This document shows positions 1 through 8,600 of a stretch of DNA of 36,915 bases, one piece after another. The stretch is from an uncultured Gammaproteobacteria bacterium (GTDB taxonomy: Bacteria; Pseudomonadota; Gammaproteobacteria; Pseudomonadales; Pseudohongiellaceae): contig CAJXSF010000034.1 in assembly GCA_913061515.1 (NCBI GenBank), positions 1 through 36,915 on the forward strand, in the 5' to 3' direction. Within the stretch, counting starts at the first letter, position 1, and every line of letters begins with the position of its first letter. The notes beneath the pieces are model-generated. The model did no database searches and had not been told where the DNA came from. It was given only the letters and a program-made list of their open reading frames with translations. A program made the position numbers and the translations under genes.

Positions 1-48
1 CGAGATGTAGAGAGGTCTCGTGGGCTCGGAGATGTGTATAAGAGACAG
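1..48. other. Illumina Nextera adapter, non-genomic
   Basis: Bases 30-48 are the 19-bp Tn5 mosaic end AGATGTGTATAAGAGACAG. They are preceded by the Nextera read-2 linker GTCTCGTGGGCTCGG and by GTAGAGAG, which I recognise as an i7 index in primer orientation, with the end of the P7 primer (CGAGAT) before it. The same 48 bases return inverted at the right end. This is library-preparation sequence left on the contig; genomic sequence starts at 49. Confidence 0.97.
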
Positions 49-50
49 GT

Positions 51-1154
51 TTATGCGTGTGGCACGCGCGATGGATGCGATGGGCGTGATATAGGCTCTG
101 GCTTGCCTTTGACCACAGCAAGCCAAGCCCAATAAAGCACAATGACAGCTGGGACGATTGCCAGATATGAGATCTGCGCTATGACTCCCAGTTCTAAAAA
201 TGGCAGAGCAATTAGCACACTCATTAACAATAGCGGATAATGTTTTTTATCAATTGCCGTGGCAATCAATAACGCGGGGAACACGACCCCGTAGAACACA
301 AAAAAGCGTAAATAATTATCCAGCCAAAACTGTGTCGTTTGATTCGGCCAAAGCATCACTGCGCCTACCATTAATAGCAATGCACAAGATACTGATAACA
401 CTTTCGTACGCGTTGCCACACTGATCTGCTGACTCAACTCCTTCGCATGAACGCCCATACTAAACAGCGCTTGCCCACCAAGATGCAACAACAATAGTAT
501 GGGCATGGCTTCAAGCACGATGTCTTGATAGAACACGGTAATGAGAATCATCGGGACGAAGCTTACACCGAAAACTGCGAAACTATGTTTGCTTGGTGCG
601 CACTGCAATGCTTTATGGAAAGTCAGATCGAAATAGGGGCAGAGTAAAAAACCGATGCCAGTCAGAGGCAGCAAATAAAACGCCTCATACCAAGCTTGCG
701 AGCCTTGCACCAGAAATTCAGTGTCAAATAAGCTGCTACCTGCGACAAGCGACGCCCCATAACTTAGCAAGGCTAGGCACAAAAAGCTTCGCATTGATAA
801 ACGTAAACTAGCAATCAACAATACAACGGTTACGAGAACAAGCAGTAAGCAGATGGCTAAACCGACATCGTGAATACGCAACAACATCAATAGAAAATAA
901 AAATGAAAAATAATGGTCACCAAGGAAAATGCCATCATTAGCTTGGTGTGACGAGCCACAAAATTACGCGAACGTTCTGGATTACCCATCACATAGCCAA
1001 ACGCCGTACAGCCAATCACATTCGGAATAGCGAAGACTAAATACCCTGCCAAGCCGTAGCGCTGCAATAAAATAACAGGCAAGAACATTCCTATACACCA
1101 TGTCCAGCTAGAGCTTAAGTATAGCCCCCAAGACAAAGTCGACAGTTTACTCAT
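51..1154 (-). CDS. Multi-pass inner-membrane protein of unknown function
   Basis: This 367-residue protein is almost entirely hydrophobic, with roughly ten or more predicted membrane segments joined by short loops and a basic, proline-rich C-terminal tail. I do not recognise a characterised family. The N-terminal run with SSSWTWCIGMFLPV followed by a GLAGYLVFAIPN stretch is loosely like the first helices of sodium:solute-symporter-fold permeases, but that is only an impression. The ATG start overlaps the end of the upstream hotdog-protein gene by 8 bp, so the two are probably translated from one mRNA. The stop codon lies 3 bases inside the adapter junction, so the gene is complete. The product may be a transporter or a structural membrane protein; substrate unknown. 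Confidence 0.7.
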   Translation of the reverse strand: MSKLSTLSWGLYLSSSWTWCIGMFLPVILLQRYGLAGYLVFAIPNVIGCTAFGYVMGNPERSRNFVARHTKLMMAFSLVTIIFHFYFLLMLLRIHDVGLAICLLLVLVTVVLLIASLRLSMRSFLCLALLSYGASLVAGSSLFDTEFLVQGSQAWYEAFYLLPLTGIGFLLCPYFDLTFHKALQCAPSKHSFAVFGVSFVPMILITVFYQDIVLEAMPILLLLHLGGQALFSMGVHAKELSQQISVATRTKVLSVSCALLLMVGAVMLWPNQTTQFWLDNYLRFFVFYGVVFPALLIATAIDKKHYPLLLMSVLIALPFLELGVIAQISYLAIVPAVIVLYWAWLAVVKGKPEPISRPSHPSRVPHA

Positions 1155-1746
1155 GCATGCGCTTCCTTGCTTTGCGCCTTTCGATACGCTCCTTGACCAT
1201 CAACTTTGGCGTACAGTGAAAACTTAGCTCTGATTTGCCAATCCTTAGATGTCGACCAGAGTTCTGCTGCTGCGCTATCTTCATCTCGACGGTGATATTG
1301 AACTCACCAGCTGATGCAATTTTACTGCGCAATTGTTCACGCAGTTCCTGGGCATTTTTTACTTTGTAAACCGCCGGCCCATAACAAGGCCGTAAAAATT
1401 TGTAGGAAAATTTTCTACACACCACCTCGTATTCACTGCCGCAATTATTGAATAGAAAAACCCCTGCAGCCACCTCACTATTGCCAAGCAAAGCAGCACC
1501 GGCCATAGCATTATAAAAATTGCGATTGCCACGCTTGAACGGAAGTATGGCCATGTATTCGTCGGCCCCAACATGGCGGATTTTGATGCCGCTTCGAAAA
1601 ACTAGGGGGAACCAGATAAACGAACATACGCGGTGCCAGAAATTATTGCGAGTACTGAGCCGAGTGATTGTTGCCTCTAAACGCTCCCATAAGCTTAAAG
1701 ATGGCTGCGCAGGACAAGATTTAGCGAGAGCGGTTTTCAAGGACAC
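1147..1746 (-). CDS. Hotdog-fold protein, DUF4442-like
   Basis: A 199-residue soluble protein. Its central stretch with NFYNAMAGAALLGNSEVAAG resembles the long hotdog helix of DUF4442/PaaI-type thioesterase-like proteins, and the flanking segments look like the beta sheet of that fold. The start is GTG at 1746; the ATG 18 bases upstream is followed at once by an in-frame stop, so the GTG is the only credible start nearby. The gene lies beyond the tRNA-Lys terminator and overlaps the following membrane-protein gene by 8 bp, forming a two-gene unit. A role in acyl-thioester or lipid metabolism is inferred from the fold only. No catalytic residue can be assigned with certainty, and substrate and activity are unknown. 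Confidence 0.65.
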   Translation of the reverse strand: MSLKTALAKSCPAQPSLSLWERLEATITRLSTRNNFWHRVCSFIWFPLVFRSGIKIRHVGADEYMAILPFKRGNRNFYNAMAGAALLGNSEVAAGVFLFNNCGSEYEVVCRKFSYKFLRPCYGPAVYKVKNAQELREQLRSKIASAGEFNITVEMKIAQQQNSGRHLRIGKSELSFHCTPKLMVKERIERRKARKRMHE

Positions 1747-1802
1747 CTCAGAAAAGTTTTACATGACACTAGTTTCTAAAGTGCACACAGATTTTTAGGC
1801 AC

Positions 1803-1827
1803 AAAAAAGCCCTCACTAGGAGGGCTT
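1803..1827 (-). terminator. Rho-independent terminator after tRNA-Lys
   Basis: On the minus strand an 8-bp stem (AAGCCCTC at 1807-1814 pairing with GAGGGCTT at 1820-1827) with a 5-base loop is followed by a run of T residues. It lies about 28 bases beyond the tRNA 3' end and ends the tRNA transcript. Confidence 0.85.
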
Positions 1828-1854
1828 ATTGCTTACTTGCCTAAGCAAGAAAAT

Positions 1855-1930
1855 TGGTGGGTCGTGAGTGACTCGAACACTCGACCAATTGGTTAAAAGC
1901 CAACTGCTCTACCGACTGAGCTAACGACCC
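1855..1930 (-). tRNA. tRNA-Lys (anticodon TTT)
   Basis: Seventy-six bases fold as a standard cloverleaf on the minus strand. The acceptor stem GGGTCGT pairs with ACGACCC, discriminator A and an encoded CCA follow (1855-1857), the D arm contains AGCTCAGTCGGTAGAGC, the anticodon loop CTTTTAA gives TTT, and the T loop is GTTCGAGTC. It decodes AAA and AAG. It sits just downstream of queC, the same place as in Pseudomonas, and has its own promoter-like site and terminator. Confidence 0.97.
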
Positions 1931-1945
1931 GTAAACGAGGGCGAC

Positions 1946-1973
1946 ATAGTACTATCATCAGAGAAAAAGACAA
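1946..1973 (-). promoter_or_regulatory. Candidate sigma-70 promoter of tRNA-Lys
   Basis: On the minus strand TTGTCT (1968-1973) and TACTAT (1946-1951) are 16 bases apart, followed by a GC-rich discriminator GTCGCCC typical of stable-RNA promoters. The predicted start lies about 10 bases before the mature tRNA. Both hexamers are imperfect, so this is a candidate only. Confidence 0.45.
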
Positions 1974-2009
1974 GTCTTTTATGACAAAAAAGTCATTAAA
2001 ATGCGCTTC

Positions 2010-2702
2010 TTAGCAATAACGGGTTGGGTCCTGACCACCGGCTTCGGCAAAGCCCTTGGCGCGAAAGCGGCAGCTGTCACAGCGACCACAGGCCCGTCCT
2101 TGCTCATCGGCTTGGTAGCACGATACAGTCAAAGAGTAATCTACCCCTAGCGCAAGCCCCTTAGCGATGATCTGTGCCTTGCTCAAAGCGATCAAAGGAA
2201 CTTCAATCTTGAGGCTTGCCCCTTCGATTGCAGACTTGGTGGCCAAATTGGCCATTTTCTCAAAGGCTTGGATAAACTCGGGACGACAATCGGGGTAACC
2301 GGAGTAATCTCGTGCATTAACGCCAATGAATATCGTCTGCGCATTGACCACTTCGGCCAAGGCCATTGCATAGGACAGAAACACAGTATTACGTGCCGGC
2401 ACATAGGTAGTCGGTATGCCGCTAGATTCTTGCTCAGGGACTGCCATTGATGTGTCCGTCAAAGAAGAGCCACCCAACGCCCCTATTCCTAGCGGGATTA
2501 CTGAATGTTGCTCAACCTCAAAGGCGCTAGCTACCGCTTTCGCAGCCTGTAGCTCACTTGCCGAGCGTTGACCGTAATCGAAGCTCAAGGCATAGACTTT
2601 GAATCCTTCAGCTTTTGCAATGGCCAAACAGGTTGTAGAGTCCAGCCCACCAGAAAGAAGCACAACGGCATTTTTCGTCGCTGTCTGTTGCCTTGTACTC
2701 AA
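2010..2702 (-). CDS. queC: 7-cyano-7-deazaguanine synthase QueC
   Basis: QueC converts 7-carboxy-7-deazaguanine to preQ0 with ATP and ammonia, a step of queuosine tRNA-modification biosynthesis in the cytoplasm. The 230-residue product has the PP-loop SGGLDSTT near residue 17, the [12 protein letters not shown] segment, and the C-terminal zinc cluster [17 protein letters not shown] with four cysteines. Length is normal for the family. The start is TTG at 2702: AAGGAG lies 6 bases upstream, and the nearby ATG at 2707 runs into a stop after two codons. It follows queE by 27 bp in the same direction, so both enzymes that make preQ0 from carboxy-tetrahydropterin are co-transcribed. Confidence 0.95.
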   Translation of the reverse strand: MSTRQQTATKNAVVLLSGGLDSTTCLAIAKAEGFKVYALSFDYGQRSASELQAAKAVASAFEVEQHSVIPLGIGALGGSSLTDTSMAVPEQESSGIPTTYVPARNTVFLSYAMALAEVVNAQTIFIGVNARDYSGYPDCRPEFIQAFEKMANLATKSAIEGASLKIEVPLIALSKAQIIAKGLALGVDYSLTVSCYQADEQGRACGRCDSCRFRAKGFAEAGGQDPTRYC

Positions 2703-2729
2703 AACATTCTCCTTCGAAACAAGTTCATA

Positions 2730-3383
2730 TCAGTGTCCGGGCTTATCGCCCCAGATATGTTTATGCAGCTGCAATTGCATACGAACATCGGCGCGCTCTT
2801 GCAAGATCCAATCGGCAAGCTCGCGATAGCTCAGCTGTTCAAAGCTTGGTGAAAACAACACTTCCGCCACACGATGACGTAAATCGAATTGGTCGGTCTT
2901 CGCCCTTGCCCAATCAAAATCACCGCGATCACAAATAACGAATTTGACCTGATCGGTGGATTTTAAAAACTTAATATTGCTCTCTAGATTTTTATCACAC
3001 TCCCCAGAGGCCGGGGTTTTGAGGTCAAGAATAGTTACGACTCGTGAATCGACCTTCTCAATCGACATGGCGCCACTCGTCTCCAATGACACGGTATAGC
3101 CGCGTTCACACAAGGCTTGTAACAGGGCGATGCACTCAGGCTGCGCCAAGGGCTCACCACCGGTCACCGTAATGTATTTCGCACCATAGGAGTCAACCTG
3201 CGCCAATATCTCGTCCAATCCCATTACAGTGCCCTTATGGAAGGCATAAGCCGTATCGCAATAAGTGCAGCGCAGAGGACAACCGGTAAGACGCACGAAT
3301 ACCGTAGGCAAGCCTACAGTCGCTGTCTCCCCTTGCAGAGAATAAAAGATTTCATTAATACGCAGTGAAGGCGAGTGTTCCAT
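2730..3383 (-). CDS. queE: 7-carboxy-7-deazaguanine synthase QueE (radical SAM)
   Basis: QueE is a radical-SAM enzyme that rearranges 6-carboxy-5,6,7,8-tetrahydropterin into 7-carboxy-7-deazaguanine, the step just before QueC. The 217-residue protein begins with the family signature INEIFYSLQGE. It has an iron-sulfur cluster motif C-x3-C-x2-C (CPLRCTYC, about residues 35-42) and the GGEPL SAM-binding motif near residue 96. Length fits the short gammaproteobacterial type. It lies between cpoB (64 bp upstream) and queC in the tol-pal transcription unit, as in Pseudomonas. The ATG start places the signature at its usual distance from the N-terminus. Confidence 0.95.
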   Translation of the reverse strand: MEHSPSLRINEIFYSLQGETATVGLPTVFVRLTGCPLRCTYCDTAYAFHKGTVMGLDEILAQVDSYGAKYITVTGGEPLAQPECIALLQALCERGYTVSLETSGAMSIEKVDSRVVTILDLKTPASGECDKNLESNIKFLKSTDQVKFVICDRGDFDWARAKTDQFDLRHRVAEVLFSPSFEQLSYRELADWILQERADVRMQLQLHKHIWGDKPGH

Positions 3384-3447
3384 AGAGGCTCGAAGGCAAT
3401 ATAAGGGGTTAAAACGTGAGAGGTTTGTTGCAGCAGTTCAGGCGAAA

Positions 3448-4422
3448 TTAGTTCATTGCGCGCATATAAATATCTGCAAGATTCGCTGCAGAAGTATTCG
3501 GGTAACGCGATTGCACTTGGCGCAAAAGCTGTCGCGCGCGATCGATATTGCCTAATTTGTCATAGACAGTGCCCAATGAATACATTGCATCATCGACCTT
3601 ACGGCCATCAGGATACTGTGTCACGATGACCTCGAAGGCATCACGCGCTTCGTTAAGCATCGATAGATTCACATAGGCCTGACCTTTCCAATAATAGGCA
3701 TTGGTCACGAAACGGCCATTGGGGTACATACTAAGATACTGATCAAACTCGCTCACAGCACGTTGGTACTGCTCTTCTTGCAACAAAGAGTCTAAGGCAA
3801 CTTGATATTGTTGCTGCTCAGAAAGCACCGTAGGCTGCAAGCTCGGGGCGGCGTTATTGATAGTGTTTGTCGCAACGCTATTGTTCGCAGGCACTGGGCT
3901 TGGGGCATTGCCAAGCGTTGCTGGGGCGACTGATGTTGGTGCTAGCGTTGTTGGTCGTGGCGTACCCGAGGCCTGTGGCGCGCTAGCGGTGCTAGCCCCT
4001 GTCACAGGCATTTGAGTAGCAGGCATTGGGCTAACAGTATTTGGGGCTTGCCCAGGCACTGTTTGCGAAACTGTCGGATTAGGCATCGGCGCTGAGGTGG
4101 CCGGTGCAACCGAGGAAAGTGAAGATAAGCGAGAATCGAGATCAGTATAGCGATCAAGTGATTCACGCTGCAAATTGCGCAACTCGTAAGCTTGTTCTTC
4201 AACCAAGCCACGAAGGGTTTCAAGCTCAGAGCGCATTTCTCTGAACTGATCAAGCAACATCACTAAAGCGTCATTAGAAGAAGCGCCGCCTGACTGCCCT
4301 CCTGTTGGAGTTTGGCCAGGCGTGAAAGGCTGTGCCTCTACGACTCCAGCAGCGCTCATAGCACCGGTGCTCAACAAAGCTGCTGGCACGGCAATTAGGA
4401 ACGCTGCTAAAGTGTGCTTCAT
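3448..4422 (-). CDS. cpoB: Tol-Pal cell-division coordinator CpoB (YbgF)
   Basis: CpoB is a periplasmic TPR protein that links peptidoglycan synthesis to Tol-driven outer-membrane constriction. The 324-residue product has a signal peptide (about 1-24, hydrophobic core then SAAG). A short helical coiled-coil (about 50-95) corresponds to the TolA-binding trimerisation region. A long Pro/Thr/Ala/Gln-rich linker (about 105-190) and a C-terminal TPR domain (about 200-324, with repeats such as AYYWKGQAYVNLSMLNEARDAF) follow. It is longer than E. coli CpoB because of the low-complexity linker. It lies 12 bp after pal in the same direction. Confidence 0.93.
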   Translation of the reverse strand: MKHTLAAFLIAVPAALLSTGAMSAAGVVEAQPFTPGQTPTGGQSGGASSNDALVMLLDQFREMRSELETLRGLVEEQAYELRNLQRESLDRYTDLDSRLSSLSSVAPATSAPMPNPTVSQTVPGQAPNTVSPMPATQMPVTGASTASAPQASGTPRPTTLAPTSVAPATLGNAPSPVPANNSVATNTINNAAPSLQPTVLSEQQQYQVALDSLLQEEQYQRAVSEFDQYLSMYPNGRFVTNAYYWKGQAYVNLSMLNEARDAFEVIVTQYPDGRKVDDAMYSLGTVYDKLGNIDRARQLLRQVQSRYPNTSAANLADIYMRAMN

Positions 4423-4434
4423 TTAATTCTAGCC

Positions 4435-4962
4435 TTACTTGATTTCAACACGACGGTTCAAGCGGTAAGACGCTTCTGATTGTCCAGTGTTTGCTGGACG
4501 CTCTTCACCGTAGCTAACCGTTTCGATTTGCGACAAAGACGCACCGTTTACTACTAGGTAGTCACGGATGCTGTTCGCACGACGCTCACCAAGAGCCAAG
4601 TTGTATTCGCGTGTACCGCGCTCGTCCGCGTGGCCTTCTAAGCGAATTCGACGACTGGAGTTTGCAGCGAGGTTACGACCGTGGATTGCAAGTACATCGC
4701 GATCGGATGCCATAAATTCTGACACATCGAAATCGAAGTAGAATACGGTTGTATTTAACGCGGCGGCTTCCATGCGCTGTTGGGCTTCACGCTCACGCGC
4801 TAAGCGTTCTTGTTCAGCACGCTGAGCAGCGGCAGTCGTTGCATCGATACCAGAAGTATCTGCAGCGGCTGGTGCTTCCATCATATCTTCGTCGCCACTA
4901 GAACTACATGCTGCAACGCCCATGATTGATAATGCTAGGATTGTTGTTCTAAAAAATTTCAT
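4435..4962 (-). CDS. pal: Peptidoglycan-associated lipoprotein Pal
   Basis: Pal anchors the outer membrane to peptidoglycan and is the partner of TolB. The 175-residue product starts with a lipoprotein signal ending in the lipobox VAAC (acylated Cys19), then has a charged, Ala/Glu/Arg-rich tether. The OmpA-C-like domain carries the signature EGHADERGTREYN and a second block GERRANSIRDYL. The frame is open to 5061, but the extra 33 residues would precede the signal peptide and overlap tolB, so the ATG at 4962 is the real start. That leaves a 77-bp gap after tolB, enough for a secondary promoter or ribosome-loading site. Confidence 0.95.
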   Translation of the reverse strand: MKFFRTTILALSIMGVAACSSSGDEDMMEAPAAADTSGIDATTAAAQRAEQERLAREREAQQRMEAAALNTTVFYFDFDVSEFMASDRDVLAIHGRNLAANSSRRIRLEGHADERGTREYNLALGERRANSIRDYLVVNGASLSQIETVSYGEERPANTGQSEASYRLNRRVEIK

Positions 4963-5039
4963 GCTGTGCGTACCCACTCTGCAAGTCCTCCGATAGGCTG
5001 ATGCTATCAAATTTTCAAGTTTAATAACTTTAAATACCT

Positions 5040-6347
5040 TTAATTTAAGAACGGTGACCAAGATGGTTCCCGAACATCGCCCTGCGCGGATGGTAAACGG
5101 AATTTTACACGTCCGTCAATGGAAACGGCGTCTAGGATGCCTCTTCCATTAACCTTTGTGGCGAACATGATCATACTTCCGTTCGGTGCCACGCTGGGAG
5201 ATTCGTCTAGTGAAGTGTCAGTAAGGGTGATGACCCGCTGAGTCTCGATGTTGAAAATAGCGATGCTATAGCTATTATCTTCGCGGGTATCACGTCTGAC
5301 ATGGACAAGATTCTTGCCGTCCGGCAAGAAACGTCCCTTCGAGCAATAAAAGCAATCGAAGGTCAACCGCTCTGGGAAGCCTCCGGTAATTCCGACCTGA
5401 TAGATCTGTGGCTGCCCTGTGCGATCCGAGGTAAAGAGCACTGAACGGCTATCGGCTGTCCAACTTGGCTCTGTCTCTGCGCGCGGGTGATCCGTCAAGC
5501 GTGTTAATTGATTTGTCATTAAATCCATTACATATACATCAGGGCTGCCATCTTTAGACAACACCATCGCTAACTTAGTGCCATCGGGCGACCATACGGG
5601 CGAACTATTGATGCCCGGAAAATCTGTGATCTGCCGTCTTTCACCAGTGGCAATCTCTTGGATGTAGATGCGCGGCAAATTCGTCTCGAAAGACAAATAC
5701 GCGATTTGACGACCATCGGGTGACCAAGCCGGAGACATCAATGGCTCTTGCGACTCCACTAAGACTTGTGAGCGATGACCGTCGTAATCGGCTTTCTCAA
5801 TACGGAAATACGTCAGCTCTGGCGAGACGAATTGCGCTGAGACATAGAGGATCTCCGTAGAGAATGCACCACGAATGCCTGTAACCTGCTCAAACACCAC
5901 ATTGCTTATCTCGTGGGCGATATCACGCAATTGATCAACACTGCCGGTTAATACTTCACCAATGAGCTTCTGCTCACGCGCCACGTCGAAAAATTCGTAC
6001 TGCACTTGTACCAATTGGCTGCCAGGCGAATGCGTGATCTTGCCCACTAACAAATAATCTTGAGCCAAAATACGCCAATCACGGAAAAACACTTCTGCCG
6101 CCTCATCAGGCATGCTGAGCATATTGCCCGGCGGCAATGCACGGAACTCGCCCACTTGCTGTAAATCAGCAGAAACCACAGCGGCAACATCTTCGCTCAA
6201 TGCGCTAGTGCCTTCCCATGAAAATGGGACAACCGCGATTGGAATAGGGTTATCGACGCCTTGGGTAATTTCGATATTCAATTCTGCCGCTGTGACCATA
6301 TTAGTCAAAATGAGCGTAAGCCAGAATATGTGTCGCATTTTCCTCAT
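5040..6347 (-). CDS. tolB: Tol-Pal system protein TolB
   Basis: TolB is the periplasmic beta-propeller protein that shuttles between TolA and Pal. The 435-residue sequence has an N-terminal signal peptide (about 1-20), an alpha/beta domain (about 25-165), and a propeller (about 185-435). The propeller has repeated blades of the form SPAWSPDGRQIAYLS, SSPVWSPDGTKLAMVLS and EPSWTADSRSVLFTSDR. Length agrees with the family. The start ATG shares one base with the tolA stop codon (TGATG), typical of translational coupling in this operon. A second ATG three codons in is a possible alternative start. Confidence 0.96.
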   Translation of the reverse strand: MRKMRHIFWLTLILTNMVTAAELNIEITQGVDNPIPIAVVPFSWEGTSALSEDVAAVVSADLQQVGEFRALPPGNMLSMPDEAAEVFFRDWRILAQDYLLVGKITHSPGSQLVQVQYEFFDVAREQKLIGEVLTGSVDQLRDIAHEISNVVFEQVTGIRGAFSTEILYVSAQFVSPELTYFRIEKADYDGHRSQVLVESQEPLMSPAWSPDGRQIAYLSFETNLPRIYIQEIATGERRQITDFPGINSSPVWSPDGTKLAMVLSKDGSPDVYVMDLMTNQLTRLTDHPRAETEPSWTADSRSVLFTSDRTGQPQIYQVGITGGFPERLTFDCFYCSKGRFLPDGKNLVHVRRDTREDNSYSIAIFNIETQRVITLTDTSLDESPSVAPNGSMIMFATKVNGRGILDAVSIDGRVKFRLPSAQGDVREPSWSPFLN

Positions 6348-7186
6348 CAGTTCAACAAGTCCTGTGGTCTAAACGTTAACAAAAAAGTTCTGAAATTGCG
6401 GTCAAACATACGTGTATCCATGCCCTGCAATTCCGTAAAACGACGCACTCTTAGCACTGCCGACTCTGCTGCACGGTCAAAGGCAAAATCGCCACTAGAC
6501 TGCACCACTTCTACTTCTAGCACGTCACCCGTGGGCACCATGCGAATTCTCAATACGGCCACCATGCCGTTTCTTGCACTTGGCGGGCGCGACCAGTTCT
6601 GTTGCACCAAGTCGTGAATCACCGCCGAATAGGCCATGACTCGCTCTGCCTCTGTTCTTGCGACCTCAGCAGCAGCGGCGGCATCGCGCTGCGCTTGCTC
6701 TTGTCGTGCTTGTTCTTGCCTAGCGGCCTCTTGTTGCGCTGCTAGTTCTTGCTGGCGACGCTGCTCTGCTTCGCGGCGTTGCTGCTCTTCGCGTTGCCGT
6801 TGTTCATCCGCTATGCGCTGCTGCTCGGCCTGACGTCGCTCTTGCTCTTGCCGTTGCTGCACTACGGCTCGCTCTTGCGCCGCGCGCTCTTCAGCTTCTC
6901 GCCTTTGCTGCTCTTGCACCCGCTGTGCTTCAGCGCGGGCTTGCTCTTGGCGGCGCTGCTCTTCACGCCTTTGTTCCTGAACCCGCTGCGCTTGGCGCTG
7001 CTCCTGCAGCTGCGCGTTTTTCTCTTGCGGGTTCTCGGCCACCAACAGGGCTTTCACTGATGGCGGGCGCACAATATCTATCACTTCGGTATTAGCTTGC
7101 TGAAAATAAAACAGCGCTAGCAGTACCAAGCCGTGAAACAGCACGGACGCAATGATCGAAACTGGATAACCATTAAATACTCTCAC
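6347..7186 (-). CDS. tolA: Tol-Pal system protein TolA
   Basis: TolA transmits proton-motive force from TolQR across the periplasm. The 279-residue protein has one N-terminal membrane anchor (about residues 8-27). A long periplasmic helix/coiled coil (about 50-185) is extremely rich in Gln, Arg, Glu and Ala, with EQQRREAEERAAQERAVVQQ as a typical stretch. The C-terminal TonB/TolA-like domain (about 187-279) includes NWSRPPSARNGMVAVLRIRM. The start is GTG at 7186, placing the anchor directly at the N-terminus; the gap from tolR is 12 bp. The low-complexity helix DNA creates long spurious open frames on the other strand. Length is shorter than E. coli TolA (421) because domain II is shorter. 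Confidence 0.94.
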   Translation of the reverse strand: MRVFNGYPVSIIASVLFHGLVLLALFYFQQANTEVIDIVRPPSVKALLVAENPQEKNAQLQEQRQAQRVQEQRREEQRRQEQARAEAQRVQEQQRREAEERAAQERAVVQQRQEQERRQAEQQRIADEQRQREEQQRREAEQRRQQELAAQQEAARQEQARQEQAQRDAAAAAEVARTEAERVMAYSAVIHDLVQQNWSRPPSARNGMVAVLRIRMVPTGDVLEVEVVQSSGDFAFDRAAESAVLRVRRFTELQGMDTRMFDRNFRTFLLTFRPQDLLN

Positions 7187-7198
7187 AGTGCAATTACA

Positions 7199-7633
7199 TT
7201 ATTCCAAAGGTTTCGTGATCAAATTAGGGCTTGCGACACCAGCGGCCTGCAATACCGTCATCAAACTGATGAACGAGCTATAACTGCTATCGCCATCGCC
7301 TTCGACAAACACCTGAATCCGTGGATTCGCACTTACAATTCTTGCTACTTGATCGCCCACCACTTCAAGCGCCACTGGCTCTTGTTCATCTTCTTGGGTG
7401 CTTCCCAAGCTGATATAGAAGGCTTCATCTGCAGTGATAGAGATCACCAAGGTTTCTGCGTTCTCATCAACGTCCAGTGGTTCAGAGTTGGCTTCGGGCA
7501 AATCGACCTTCAGGCCTTGCTCCAATAATGGCGCTGTCACCATGAATACAATCAAAAGCACTAGCATCACGTCAATGTATGGCACCACATTGATTTCAGC
7601 TACTGGCTTACGACGCTTTTTAACTATTTCCAT
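7199..7633 (-). CDS. tolR: Tol-Pal system protein TolR (ExbD family)
   Basis: TolR forms the TolQR proton channel. The 144-residue protein has a short basic cytoplasmic N-terminus and one membrane helix (about 17-37) carrying the essential channel aspartate in [16 protein letters not shown] (Asp21). A periplasmic ExbD-like domain ends with [20 protein letters not shown]. Length and domain order are as expected. It lies between tolQ (43 bp upstream) and tolA (12 bp downstream). Confidence 0.96.
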   Translation of the reverse strand: MEIVKKRRKPVAEINVVPYIDVMLVLLIVFMVTAPLLEQGLKVDLPEANSEPLDVDENAETLVISITADEAFYISLGSTQEDEQEPVALEVVGDQVARIVSANPRIQVFVEGDGDSSYSSFISLMTVLQAAGVASPNLITKPLE

Positions 7634-7676
7634 GCTGCCTCAACGACACTAGCAATAAAGACCCGATTTTTCACAC

Positions 7677-8372
7677 TTACTTACTTGTGCTGCTATATAA
7701 CTGACGGTGCAGGATGCTGGAGAACTCTTCGGTAAAGGTGCTGTAGTTCCCGGTAATGGAATCAACCCGCGATGAATAGCGGTTATAGGCAACTACCGCT
7801 GGGATCGCCGCGAACAAACCCATCGCTGTGGCAATCAGTGCCTCTGCAATACCAGGAGCTACTACTTGGAGACTGGCCTGACTTTGGCTGGCGAGGCTGA
7901 TGAAAGAGTTCATGATGCCGATGACCGTACCAAATAGACCGATATAGGGGGTAACAGAGCCTACTGTGGCTAAAAAAGTGAGGTTCTTTTCTAGCTTTTC
8001 TTCTTCTCGCGAGTAAGCGACTCGCATAGCGCGCTGAGCACCGCCCATGACGACTTCAGAGTCAATGCCGCCCTGTTGACGCAAACGCATAAATTCTTTG
8101 AAGCCGGCACGGAAAATATTCTCCATGCCACCTGTGCCCTGATTCTCTTTTTGCTTAGAGCTGCCTTCACGAAACAGTTGGCTTAGATCCATGCCAGACC
8201 AAAAACGTTTCTCAAAGCTAAACATGCCTTTTTCAGCCGCATTCAAGACCATCCAACGCTGTACGATCATTACCCAGGAAGTCACCGAGGCTGCCATCAA
8301 AATTAGCATTACCAATTGTACGGCCGCCGTCGCCTCTGCGATCAAACTCCATACGTTTAATGACTCACCCAC
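7677..8372 (-). CDS. tolQ: Tol-Pal system protein TolQ (MotA/ExbB family)
   Basis: TolQ is the inner-membrane proton-channel subunit that powers TolA. I take the GTG at 8372 as the start. It is preceded by AGAGGA seven bases upstream and gives 231 residues, matching E. coli TolQ (230), with NVWSLIAEATAAVQLVMLIL at the N-terminus. The frame is open to a GTG at 8438, but that would add 22 unusual residues. Three membrane segments are visible (about 10-35, 128-152, 165-190), with the MotA/ExbB core GLFGTVIGIMNSF and GIAEALIATAMGLFAAIPAV. In Pseudomonas and E. coli a ybgC thioesterase gene precedes tolQ; here the 228 bases between ruvB and tolQ contain no such gene. Confidence 0.95.
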   Translation of the reverse strand: MGESLNVWSLIAEATAAVQLVMLILMAASVTSWVMIVQRWMVLNAAEKGMFSFEKRFWSGMDLSQLFREGSSKQKENQGTGGMENIFRAGFKEFMRLRQQGGIDSEVVMGGAQRAMRVAYSREEEKLEKNLTFLATVGSVTPYIGLFGTVIGIMNSFISLASQSQASLQVVAPGIAEALIATAMGLFAAIPAVVAYNRYSSRVDSITGNYSTFTEEFSSILHRQLYSSTSK

Positions 8373-8406
8373 TGCACGATCCTCTTGACTACCAAAAACT
8401 GGCGGC

Positions 8407-8412
8407 ATTATA
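8407..8412 (-). promoter_or_regulatory. Candidate -10 element upstream of tolQ
   Basis: A perfect TATAAT on the minus strand lies 34 bases before the proposed tolQ GTG start, giving a leader of roughly 28 bases. No good -35 is seen at 16-18 bases (best is TATGAG), so an activator or weak promoter is possible. The remaining gap between ruvB and this element (8413-8600) shows nothing else I can name. Confidence 0.35.
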
Positions 8413-8600
8413 AGGTATGTTCGCCGCTTCTCATACACAATCCGGTGTTTTCTAAAGAGTTTTTAGCAATATAAGACTCCGGTCACGTACGCACGCATTT
8501 AACAATTGCAATATTACTTTCAACTGCTGTGATACTGACGGATTCCTGATGAATTGTGGCACAAAAAAGACAAGCCACATCGCCGCCAACCCCCTAAAAA

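Noticed and set aside
6636..7060. Cys/Ser/Arg-rich and Leu-rich plus-strand frames opposite tolA
   Set aside because: They are produced by the repetitive Gln/Arg/Glu codons of the TolA helix on the other strand.
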